From assembly GCA_028551475.1 (NCBI GenBank), contig CM052362.1, positions 70,166-134,165 on the forward strand: a stretch of DNA of 64,000 bases, written 5' to 3'. The position numbers and the translations under genes are program-made. Under the pieces are notes generated by a model that did not search any database, was not told the origin of the DNA, and saw only the letters and a program-made list of their open reading frames with translations. Below are positions 32,345-44,700 of this stretch, piece by piece; positions within the stretch are counted from its first letter, which is position 1; every line of letters begins with the position of its first letter. This DNA comes from Casuarina equisetifolia (taxonomy: Eukaryota; Streptophyta; Magnoliopsida; Fagales; Casuarinaceae).

Positions 32345-35330
32345 AATATATCATGGTTTGAATGTGTTGTGTTCAAGTTTTTTACATAACTCTCAAAGAC
32401 TGTCCTTTTCCAACCCATTTCTTGTAACTTTTTCCTTCTCAAGCAACTCTCAATTAGTGACTTGATCATTTATTATTTACTCACCAAAATACATGAGGTT
32501 AACTCATGCTAAAACAAAATGTGGCCTACATAAAGCCTACCAAACATGTGGTTGATTGATTCTTTTGCATCATTCAAGTCCCAAAGCCATAAGCTCATTG
32601 CTACATGGATTTGTGTTGTGTACCCTATTGAACCACATGATATTCCCTTTAATCCAACATGGCATCCTTTTCACCCATGTTTAAGAGGGTAACCTTCTAA
32701 GCTACATCAAAACTAAGTGTTCTATATAACTCTAAAAAATTATGCTTTTCCAACCCATGTTCTTACATTTTTTTTTCAAGTCATGTTTCAATTAAGGGAC
32801 TCAATCATTTATCATTTTGCTCCTTAAAAGTACATGATGTTAATTGATGTTAGAACGACATATGGGTTACATAAAATAGCTTGCACGTGTAATTGATTGA
32901 TTTTTTTTTGCATCATTCAAGTCCCAAAAGTTATAAGCTTATTGCTATATAGATTTATGTTGTATACCTTATTAAATCACATGAAATTCCCTCTAATCCA
33001 ACATGGCATGCTTTTTACCAATATCCATAGGGGTACCCTTTTAAGCTTCATGAGAACCAAATGTTTTATATAACTCTCAAAGATCATGCTTTTCTAGCCC
33101 ATTTCTTGTTAATTTTTCTTTTTATGTCAACTCTCAAAATAAGGATTCAATCATTTGTTATTTTGCTTGTTAAGAATGCAAGAGACTAACTTACTTTAAA
33201 ACAACACGTGGGTTACATAAAATCAACCAAATATGTGATTGATTGATTTTTCGAGTCATTCAATCTTATAAGCTACAAGCTCATTGCTACATAAATTTTT
33301 GTTATATACCTTGTTGAATCACATGTTATTTGTCCTAGTCCAACATGGCATCCTTTTCTCCAATATCCAAAGAGGTACCTTTTAAAGCTCTATGAAACCA
33401 ATTGTTTTATATGACTCTCAAAGACCATGTTTTTCTAGGCCATTTCTTGTTACTTTTTCCATTTCATGTTAGCTCTCAATTTGGGTACTTGATCACTTAT
33501 TATTTGCTCACTAAAAATACAGGAGGCTAACTCACTCTAAAATGACATATAGGTTATATAAAATCAACCAAATGTGTGATTGACTGATTTTTATTTTTTA
33601 TTTTTATTTTTATTTTTTTTGCATCATTCAAGTCCCAAAAGCCACAAACTCAATTCTACAAAGATTTTTCTTGTATAACCTAGTGAATCACATGCTATTC
33701 CCTATAGTTTAACATGGCAACCTATTCACCAATATCCAATATGAAAGCCGAATGTATTGTATAACTCTAAAAAATCATGCTTTTCCAACCCATTTCTTAT
33801 TACTTTTTCCTTTTCTAGTCATCTCTCAATTAGGAGACTCCACCATTTATTATTTTACTTAGGAAAAATACATAAGGTTATCTCACTAAAATGACATGTG
33901 GGTTACATAAAATCGATCAAATGTGTGATAGATTGATTTTCTTGCATCATTAAAGTCCCAAAATCCATAAGTGCATCGCTACATACACTTTTTGTTATAT
34001 GCTGAATTGAATCATACATTGTTCCCTACTATCCAATGTAGCATCCTTTTCATCAATATCCATAAGGGTACCCTTTTAAGCTCTGTAAAAATCAAGTATT
34101 TTATATAACTCTAAAAAATTGTGGTTTCTAGCCCTTTTCTTGTTACTTTCTCCTTTTCAACTTTGCTTTCAATTAGGGGTTTTGATTATTTAATATTTTG
34201 CTTGCAAAAAATACAAGAGGTTGACTCAAGCTAGAATGACATGTGGGTTATGTAAAATCGACCAAATGTGTGATTGATTGATTTTTTTTTTTATCATTTA
34301 AGTCCTAAAAGCCACAAGCTCATTGCTGCATAGATTTTTGTTGTATAACTTATTGAATCATGAGCTATTCCCTCTAGTCCAAGATGGCATCCTATTCACC
34401 AATATCCAAAAAGGTACCCCTTCAAGCTCTATGAAAGCCAAGTGCTTTATATAAATATAAAAAATCATACTTTTCTGTCCCACTTCTTGTTACTTTTTCC
34501 TTTTTAACTTCACTCTTAATTAGAGGACTTGATAATTTAATATTTTGCTCACCAAAAGTACAGAAGGTTTACTTATGCTAAAATGACATGTAGGTTACGT
34601 AAAATTGATTGATTTTGTGATTGATTGAGTTTTTTGTATCATTCAAGTCCCCAAAGCCACAAACTCGTTGCTACATAGATGTTGGTTGTACAACCTGTTG
34701 AATCACATGCTATTCTTTGATGTCCAACATGGCGTCCTATTCACTACTATCCAAGGGACTTGTCATTAATGTATCTGTTTTGCACATTTGACCCCAAAAT
34801 GCCACAAAATCATATACAAAGCAAGTTGCTTTCAAAACTCTCCAAAATGACATACTATTCAATTGTATCATGAGACAACATGTTTCATCCATCTCTAAAA
34901 GGATACCTCTTTGAGCTCTTTGAAAACCAAGTGTTTTACATGACTTTCCAAAACCAAGCTTTTTAAACATATTTCAATTGACTTTATCTTGTACAAATAA
35001 ACTCTCAATTAGGTGTTTACATAATTTGACTAACCACTTTTTTAAAATACAAGAGGTTCAATCTCAATAAAACAACAAGTGGATTATGTATACCCATTAA
35101 AATGACATGTCATTGACATATGTTTTTGTGTCATTCAACACTCAAAATTCTTTAACTCCTATTAAACATATTTACCTTGTAATATCTTGAGAATGACTTG
35201 TTATTTGGTCTCATCAATACCAACACCCCGTTTCACCCATTTCCAATGGGTATTCCTTTAAAGTCTTTGAAATATAAGTGTTTGGTATAAGCTTTTTAAA
35301 ACAATTTCAAGCTTTGCATCACAACTCGTT
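32345..35330. repeat. ~345-bp tandem repeat array, about nine diverged copies
   Basis: Successive units carry, in order: ACTCTCAAAGACCATGCTTT, CCCATTTCTTGTTACTTTTTCC, AATTAGGGACT..ATCATTTATTATTTTGCT, AAATGACATGTGGGTTACATA, TGTGATTGATTGATTTTT, CATCATTCAAGTCCCAAAAG, and CAACATGGCATCCTTTTCACC. The first marker falls near 32390, 32729, 33073, 33413, 33763, 34107, 34449, 34937 and 35290, giving spacings of about 340-350 except one of about 487. Copies are clearly diverged, so the array is old. No coding potential. It lies directly upstream of the TPR-SET gene. Confidence 0.85.
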
Positions 35331-35778
35331 TGACTTTTTTCCCATCAATTTCTCCTCGAGGCCATTCTAAACCGTAGTGTGATTTAGGCCTTTTAAAAAA
35401 AAGGCTTCGTTTTGCTTGTTTATTTTGTATTTATCTTTTTAAACTACAAAATGCATGGAGATTTTTCTTCTGCATTCAACTTTTTCAATTATAGCTCGCA
35501 TTTCATTTCTTAACTTCTACCTCGAAATAATAAATTGTGCTTTATGCCGTGCTGAAAGGACACGTGGTGACTCTTTTGAAAACCCTTGCATTTTAGCTGC
35601 AATTTTTGGGACCTCCGGCTGCTAATTGACTCACGCCACCGTCACGGCCGGGAACTTAAGACATATGCCACCCTGCATGCTGCCAAATCCTTTTCCCGAT
35701 ATCGGGACTATGACTCGAAGGTGCACTATATGCGTGTAGCTGGTTCCAGATATACCAACCAATTCCTGAATCTCAGAT
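35331..35778 (+). promoter_or_regulatory. Upstream region/5'UTR of the TPR-MYND-SET gene
   Basis: Between the tandem array and the start codon the sequence becomes more GC-balanced from about 35560. An upstream ATG at 35586 opens a 74-codon frame that ends at 35810, overlapping the main ATG (35779) in another frame. No reliable TATA box is seen. The transcription start is unknown. Confidence 0.4.
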
Positions 35779-38700
35779 ATGGAGAAATTGAAATCCCTCG
35801 TCCCAGATAGCCTAAAGCGGATGCTGGCAGCCACTACTCCCGATGACCTTCCCCAGGCATGCCTTTCGCTTCGTAATTTTTTTTCTCATTTGGAGACCTT
35901 CCACCAGGTACGTGAACCACATTGCTCTACAATATCTTACATTTCCCCCCCGATTTGTTTGAAAAAAGCGTGAAAAGAGGCTTAGAAGTAGTGCTGTTTT
36001 CCCAGATGGTTGGACATTTGACGGATTGTGAAAGGTCTCTATGTGGAAAGAATAAGGATGCTGCTTTGGAACTGAAGCAGAAGGGTAATAACTGCTTCTT
36101 GAACGGAGATTACACCTCGGCTCTCACTTGCTATTCTCAGGTCATACAGGGCGTTTTTCTTTCTCTATGTTCATCTTGATATGCGATCAGTCAGTACAAG
36201 GGAAAATTTTTTGGATATGTTTGAAAACGCTAAACCCAAGATAATTCACTTATGATAAAAAAAAAAAAAAAGGAAAAAAGAAGAAGCGCTAATTCACTTG
36301 TGAAGAGACTGAGTAGACACTAAGACAAACCAATCCAGGAGAAGGGAATGTGTCCACGACCTTGGGCATCAACATGATTACTTAGTAGTGTGACCGCTGC
36401 CAAAAAGGGCCAAAATTCTTTCTTGAATTCAGCAAAAAGTCAACTGCATATTACAAGGCATTTTGTTCTATTGCATGATACACAGGCACTGCGACTCGCT
36501 CCAGTTGATGCTGACGACATGGCAAAGAATCTAGTTGCAACGTTGTATGTCAATCGAGCTTCTGTGCTGCATGTGAGTACGATTCTAAGACGTTTCATAA
36601 TTGGTTTGAGAGTACATTTAGAAAAAGAAAAGAAGAAAACAAACCGAGGTGAGAAGATTGTGGTAGTAGCAAAAGCAGACTACTTTTTGTGTGGTTGAGA
36701 TAGCATAAAAATTCTTGTAAGTTATGAAGATTTGTAGTTTAGTTATATGGTTGTTGGCTTCCTCCAGAAAATGGGCCTTTTGGTAGAATGCCTACGAGAC
36801 TGTAATCGGGCACTTCAGATTTCTCCATGCTATGCAAAGGTAATGCACTTATCATGTGCTTTCATATGGTGTCTCCTTTAACTGCAATTGGAGATGTAAA
36901 TACTTAATGAACACATTCTTTTGGTTTGTGGATTCGTAGATGTCTGTTAAAAACTAGCAGTTTTTTGAGGAAGATAATTACAACTTGAAAAGCTACTGGT
37001 TGTTAGAGAAGACATAATATCAACTTCTTTTACCATTCATCTTTGCCTGTAATCTGATATTTGAAGAGGAAACATATTATTGTGTGCATGGGAAATAATA
37101 TATTTGTCGCTTCCTATTAATTTTTGGACATTTTGATGCATAAATTAAGAGCTGTTCGAAAGCATATACTACAATTTTGACCTGTGATATAAGTTGATGA
37201 TGAGAAACACAAAGGAAAATGACATGGTGGAAAGAAATTGGCTGTGGCCTTTCTTCTTTTTGTCCTTCCTATTTTAGTAAGTTAGCATTTTCAACTCCTT
37301 GGTTATGAAATAGGAAGCAAAGTTGATGTTCTTAGACTTCTCTAAAGTTGGTCTTCTCCACAAGTCTCTCTTGATGAGACTCTTATGTCTTCCTCTATGT
37401 TTAGGATTTTCTCATAGGGAAAAGTAGGGATTCCACTTCCTCCCAAGAACAAGTTAAAGTGAAGGCATTCTATCTCCTAAGGACAAGCTAAAGTAAAGAC
37501 ATCCTATGGCTTCTTACGAAGCTTGTCTGAGTTTCTTTGTGTAGAGAAACAATAATCAAATAACAGTTGCTGCTCTTTCACATGACAGAAGGCCTCATCA
37601 AATTTCTAGCAAAAGGGCACCATTTTATACTGATTTATGATCTGGTGGGTCTCTTTGCTTGACACTTAATGGTAATAACCTCCAACATTTGTCAAAGGGC
37701 AGTCTTTGGTGTTGATATGTAATGTCTTGTCTAATCTTCAGCACAATGCATGTGCTTGTTACCATTCATTGGAGAAACTTTTGTGTGATTTCCAGGGAAG
37801 GATGATAATTTCTTGTTAAGTTTTGTGGGTGTTATCCTTTTCCTTCTTATGTCTGACTGCTAGGGTTTTATTTTCTCTTTTCCTTCCTCATTTTAATTTT
37901 TCTTTGTCCAGGCAGACATGACACCCCCTCAAAAAATCATCAAGATTCAGTCGTTTATTTTTTTTTTTGTGAAACTAAACATCTCTAATTCCTTAGGTAT
38001 CAAACTCTTCCTATAAGCTTTAAAAAACTTTGTTAGAGACTTAGACTAGGCCCATATTCCTGAAAATTATGCACTGTGACACCAAAATACATGTCATCCT
38101 TGTGGAAAAAGATGATGGCTGGGAGGCTTCATAATGCTTGGGTGATGGGCTTGTCAGCTATAGTGGTTTAGGCAGGATAGATGTGATGACTCAGCAAAGA
38201 CTGTGGCATTGCAAGGCTCCTTTTACAATCTGGTTGTCTAGATCCATTTTGGCAATGTAATAAGACCCTTTTCTGTGTTTCCTTTATCTGGGACTAATGC
38301 ATTTTTTGCAGCTTTGTCTTCATCTTCCTTCCCCAATCCCAACCCCCAAACACAACACCAACACCATCATGACCACGCGCGCACCCCGCCGCCAACAACC
38401 CCCCCCCCCAAGCGGCGGGGTCCCCCCTCTTTATCCCATTTTCTCTTTATGTTTTATTGTTGTTTCACTTTGGTTTTTTCCTACAGGTCTGATTCCTCCT
38501 TTATTTTCTCTTCATTTGTTTCTTTCCCCTTTGCCCTTTTTTTAAGGACCTTGAACAAGGTTTTTGATGTGTTCTTTGTTAGATTTCTTAAGATTGTTAT
38601 GAGTGATTTAAGTTTAATCTTTTGTTTCTTTTTAAAATTTTCAGTCCTTCAATTGGGATTGTGTTTGACTAGTGAGTTTTGGGGTTTGTTAGCTGGTGGT

Positions 38701-41700
38701 TGCAAGAGTGTCTGTATGTGTGTCTAGGTGCAGACAGCATGGCGATTCCAAGAATGTGGGTGCGGGTGGTTTTGTTGGTGGATCATCAATAGATCAGAGC
38801 ATATGGGAGTTGGGTTAGGCGTATGGTGTGTGAAAGTTTAAGATCAGTGAAGAAATAAGAGATAGGGTGCTTAATTCAGACCAACAGGAAGAGGGGAAAA
38901 AGGGTTTTGTGGGACCCTAAAAAATTCAAAAAACAGAGAATAAAGGAAAAAGTGGCTAAGGTGTAAACCCTTGTGATGGCTGTGTCATAAGTTTGTCATG
39001 TCTTCTACCACATCAACCATTTAATGTGCCATCAGCTCTCTCTGCCACTTATGTAACTACTATGATGGCTGACACAGCAGAAACTATCTGTTTCCTTTTA
39101 AATCTTGTAAGAACAAAAGAGGAGATTTCATTTTTCACGGACCAATTTTGAATCTAATCTTAGTCTGATGGACTGAATGTGTAGTTCAGCATTCCTTGGT
39201 CTCTATACTGTACAAGCAAAAGACAAAGTCAACCTGGCAAGTTCTATCAATATTCTAAGATTGCTGCTTTGACCGGCCTTTGAGAAATTTTGTTCTTCCT
39301 GCCAAACTGGTGCTGATTGTAAGATTCTGCACCACAGTTTCTCTTTTGGTCTTCTGATGCAGTACATCTTTAATATTTCTTGAGGGTCTCCCTTTTATCA
39401 TAGGTAACTTTTTCACCTGTCAATGTTAATTAGTTGTTAGCAGTCACCTGTGTTTGATATATCTATATATATTTTTTTTAATTTATGAAGAAGGCAAAGC
39501 ATGATGAAACATTTGGAAAGACATAAAGTTTGACTAATACATTAATTGGAAATATGTTGAGGATCTTGAGATGTCACTCTGGACCTCAACTACTCTTATT
39601 CACTTGAACTCGTCACTCATTTGACAACTGATGGAAATATAGGCACTTATGTGCTATATCTCTGCTTAGATGGTATTATCTGGTCATTTCCATGCATAAC
39701 TTGTCCCTCCTGCAGGCATGGTATAGGAGAGGTAAAGTGAATGCTTCTCTAGGAAGCCATGAAGATGCAGCCCGTGACTTGATTATAGCTAAGACTTATG
39801 AATTGTCACTGAGTGGAAGGAGACAAATAGAAGGTGAGCTGAAGGTAATTCCAGAAAGAAATAAAAGGACAGAGGGTCCAGTGGTACAACGTAAGGAGAA
39901 TGAATTTGGTATTTTCGGTAAGATAGTCCATGTTAATTATCCATACATGATAATCATCACTTATATTATCAACTTTTTCTTAGGATTGTACTATAATGTT
40001 CTAATATAAACCCACTTTAGTCATTTTGTTTCCCCTGGTGGATTTGGGCAGTTCAATGCTTTTGCTTATGATTGTCAGCCAGTATATCATGTTGTGCATT
40101 TTGTACTAAACAGTACTTCTCTTGTTCCTTTTGGAATTTAAGTTTTATAAGCTCGATTTTGAAAAGCTTTTCTTGTTTCTTGTTTCTTGTTTCTCGTTAA
40201 ATTCTTTGCTTCAAAATATTTGCCACAAATACCTTTGGTCTGGAGGGTTGCCAAAACTGAGGTCAACTGCTGCTCAATGCCTTAAAAGGTTCTAGTAAGG
40301 CCCTGTTCTAGTATTTATGTTTATGTTCTGGGGCTCACCCAATTGATCGTATTGCATTAGCTTGTCATTTCTCCGTAGTCTACATGAGTTGTTGAATATC
40401 TTTTTGAAACAAAACATTTGTTTCTAATTACAAAAAAGAGGTGAAATTCTTTTATATACTTAAAAATATTATTGAAGGCTGGAAATGGCCAGAGGTTTTG
40501 GTTTCACGTGTGTGTGTGTGGTGGTGGTGGTGGTGGTGGTGGGGTGGGGGGGGGGGGGGGGGGGGGGCCGGGGGGGTGGCGCAGTGCAGCATGATTGCTG
40601 AAGATAAGGATGCTTTTGTTTGTTTCTATTTGTGGCCTATAGAAGGTGAGGAAGTGATAATGAATCTTTGGTTGGTTTGTTTTGATTTTAGGGGGCAATG
40701 GAACGATATTGTTTCCATGCTTGAGTTACGTAATAGAGGAATTACTTGAGATGGATGATAAGGAGGGTTTTTAGGGTGTACCAAAGCTGCCTTTTGGGTC
40801 TTGGAAGATGTTTTTCTTTTTAAATTCTGGATAGTACATGTGATACACTTAGATTGGTAGCAGTTGCATGTTGACAATTTATTCTTATCATGATTCTTCA
40901 GTTGAAGCATATATATAACTTGTGCGACTCGTTGCTTCTATTAAAAGGATTTTGACCTCTATAAATCATGTTTATGTTATGCTTAATCTGGTCTATGGTC
41001 CCGTAGGAATTCACTGAGATAGTGAATTCTTTGATCATGTACATATTCATGCAAGCCCTAAAGCTCTGGTCAATGGTCAATCAGTTGAGCTCTGATACAT
41101 TTTGGGTGCCACCTCTATAAATCACTTTTGTGTTATGCTAAATACAGTCTGATGTTAGAATCCATTCAAGAATATGGATTCTAGCTTACATTTTGGGTTG
41201 GATGATTCAACTGTTTGCTCATACGGAACTTTCAGTTGAAGTATAATTGGTTCATCTGAGGCATATTCTGCTGTTACAACTTATTTCCTTTTTTGTTTTA
41301 TGATATTTAAGATTAGTTCAAAGAGAATTGTAAGTTTAAGTTTATAGAACTTTTTATTTAGTTTGCTTACATAGAACTTTTGGACAGATGAACAATTCCA
41401 AATAAAACTTAAGTGTCTCACCACAAAAGATAAAGGAAGGGGTATGGTTACACCAAGTGACATCCCTCCAACTTCTTTGGTTCACGCTGAAGAACCTTAT
41501 GCCATGGTATGAACCACATTCTGTTCTGCCTATGATATCATGAACTGTTTATGTTTATCATATCTTCTTTGTCTGTCAGTTTTCAGCACTTCAGTCCAAA
41601 CAGTTTGTACATAATTGCTATAACGGGATATCTATTTACTCTTATGTATAAAGTGCCTATCTTGCAACTGTTGCATGGGAAGATTTCTGTTTCATGAGCT

Positions 41701-44700
41701 ACTACCTTGTCATATTCTGTTTCATTGTGTAAGAACTTGCTGTGGGACAGATGTCCAATAAATGTAGTGATTAGAGCTTACGGGGCACAACTACTTATAG
41801 AAATGATCCAAATTTCTATGAGATAGACACTTGGTATCAATTGTGTACACACTTGTATACCGTATTGCTGTGAGTAGTGTTGTGTTTAACACTTGGTACC
41901 AATTCAATTCAAAGCACATAGCTTTACACAATGCTACTCACAGCACAAGAGTTGACGAGTATACAAACATCAGTAAGCATCTTCTGTGGTAAATGGAAGT
42001 ACCCAATACTTAGCCTATAGCAGCGACAATTTCTTGTAACCAGCAAGCTGTAAATTCTACATCTTTTAGACAGATCAAGAATAAGTTTAGCAAATAAGAA
42101 GTGAAGGATAGGTTCATCCCGAATTTCTATTCTTTTGTTCAGAATTTTCAGATAAATATGGTAATTAGAGCCATTGGGTCTAAATGAGACGTACACTTGG
42201 TACCAATAAGCATTTTGAAAGTTAGGAAATAAATTTTTCTTTAAAACGGCTGGTACATGGCTTATACTTATTGGATAATCTTGCATATAAATTAGATGTA
42301 CACTTGATACCAATAAGCATTTTCAAAGTTTGGAAATAAATTTTTCTTTAAATCTTCTGGTACGTGGCTATACTTATTAGATAATCTTGCATATCTCTAT
42401 GATGCTTTGGATATCACTATACTAACCTTTCTAGTTAGTAATAACGATTCATTATGGGGAGAACATAAGGGTGCAACATAGATTTGGGTGACTCAAGGAA
42501 CTGAATTTAAAGGACCTATTTGGAATTTTACTACTTTCCATTGAGTGTCATGTTTCCCTTTTACAGGATGATGTTTGTTTAGTTTGATTCATGGTTTGGA
42601 TTTCTATTTCCCCTTGTTAACCTTGAACTATTGATATGATAAAAGATTTGACTAAAGCACGTTAAGAGTAGAGAACATAAGCCCTGCTTCAACACATCCA
42701 ACCCCACCCTCCATGCATGCTTCGTGAACACACAACCAAATTGCTCTGAGGTACAGAGGGGAAGTCATCAGCATTTACACCATACAGTGGACTTCCAATG
42801 GAAAGCAAAAGATGTGAGTGAATCATAAGCAGACAGACATAGAATAAAATGTCTAAGTGGTGCTGTACTCATGGATTTTGCATTTTATGTCCACAAGTTC
42901 AGGAGCATTGGTCAAATGAATCTTCTTTCTTGAAAGACAACGGATACTTTGAGAGAAAGTAGTTGAAGAGGCTTTAGCTGAACGAATCACTTAGGTTACA
43001 AGACCATTGAAAATGGGTATTAGATTGGTAACATTCAAAATCTAAACTGGTGTGATCCATGTGAAGCCTTAGAAACTGTGACTTGTCTACACTATGCAAT
43101 GTGTTTAACATTTTTACTTACAAGCTTAAGGCTATTAAGATGGTCCTTGCACATGCTTTTTGCAATAAAATCACTTTAGGTTTTGTATGCACTAAGAACC
43201 TAAAAACTCATATACCTCTACTGTTCTATCGAAGCCACTGTAGCAGTGAAACACTTGGGCAGGCACATCTAGCTTCAAGCAAGTAGTCATTTTATTTGCC
43301 AATCGGATCACTTCTTTAATAATTTAGCATGTCACTGATTTTTTTTTCTGGTTGAGATTTTTATCCAAGCTGTTGCATTCCTCTATGTTGTTCAAAATTT
43401 AAATATGCAAGTCAATATGCAATATATTGTTCTTTGGCCTTGCAAGTTTCATTAAAGTAACTCAAAAGTTGGAGAGGTTGATTTAGTTATTTCAGTATGG
43501 TAGTTTTTGCTTTTGTTTATTTCTCAGATTGAGGTGTCAGTTTTGTCCAAGTCAACGTCAACAAACTTTTAATAGGCAGGGAAACCAAGTCACAATCTGC
43601 TCCATGGCATTTTTTAGTTGGACTGCAATGTACAAGGATGGACTTTGCCTTCTAAATTAAATTTTGCGTGTGACCATTTCCTTTTAGTTCTAGAGGTTTA
43701 TTTATTTTGGGATAGTCCCTCATGAACTTAATTTTCCCAGATGATTTTTAAAAGGTTCTCTGAGTTTCTAGTTCATGTAAATTTTTCAAACTGTTTTTGG
43801 TTGATTAAATTGCATGTTTGCTGGGAGAAACTCTATATGTATTAACAATTTCCTAGCAATTTTTGTAGTTTGAGTGCCCAAGCTTAAATGAACCCAACAG
43901 AGTTGCAACCTCTATTCTATGAATTTCCCACTGACCAAAGGGAAAAATATAGATGCACTGATGCATTTGTTCAGTTTTCCAGAAGTTTTTATGAGATTTG
44001 CTTTATGGGATTCATCATTGTTCCCCCTATATGTGACTTATTCTTCCATTATGCACTAATAAATTTAAAGACTCCCTTAGCGCTGGTGAGGAATAAGAAG
44101 TTAACCGACAGTATAACTTGCAGATAATATTGAAGCATTGCCGGGAAACTCATTGTCATTACTGCCTGAATGAACTACCAGCAGATACAGTCTCTTGCAC
44201 TTCATGTTCAACACCATTGTACTGTTCACAGCGCTGCCAAATACAAGCAGGAGGACAAGTATTCAAGAATTATCCAGTGAACAATGCCATTCATGAAAAT
44301 CTGTCAGAGAATCTTGATGCATATATAAAAGGGATTACCTTTTGTAAAGAATCTAAACTAGATGCTGACATTCCTGAACATAGGCATGAATGTCAAGGGG
44401 TAAACTGGCCTGCAATACTTCCAGCTGAAATAGTTCTGGCTGGACGAGTGCTAATCAAGTCTTTAACTGAAGGAAGTATTATGGGTACTACCAACTTCTC
44501 AGAGTCATTGGTATATTTCATGACTTATATCTCTGTCATGATTTTTAGTTCAGTTAATCATGGCATTATTTTATGGTTGGATATGACATCTTTTATCTTC
44601 TCCTTCAGGATCTTTTTCAGAACTATACAGAAATTCATCCAGAAAGCAAATTGCAGTTACATATATACTCCATCATTCTATCATACTGCCTTCAAAATTC

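Noticed and set aside
38275-38727. 150-codon frame rich in Pro, His and Phe
   Set aside because: It lies inside intron 4 and is made from C-rich and T-rich low-complexity sequence.
40441-40749. Frame with a poly-Gly/Trp stretch
   Set aside because: Translation of the (GT)n/poly-G tract in an intron.
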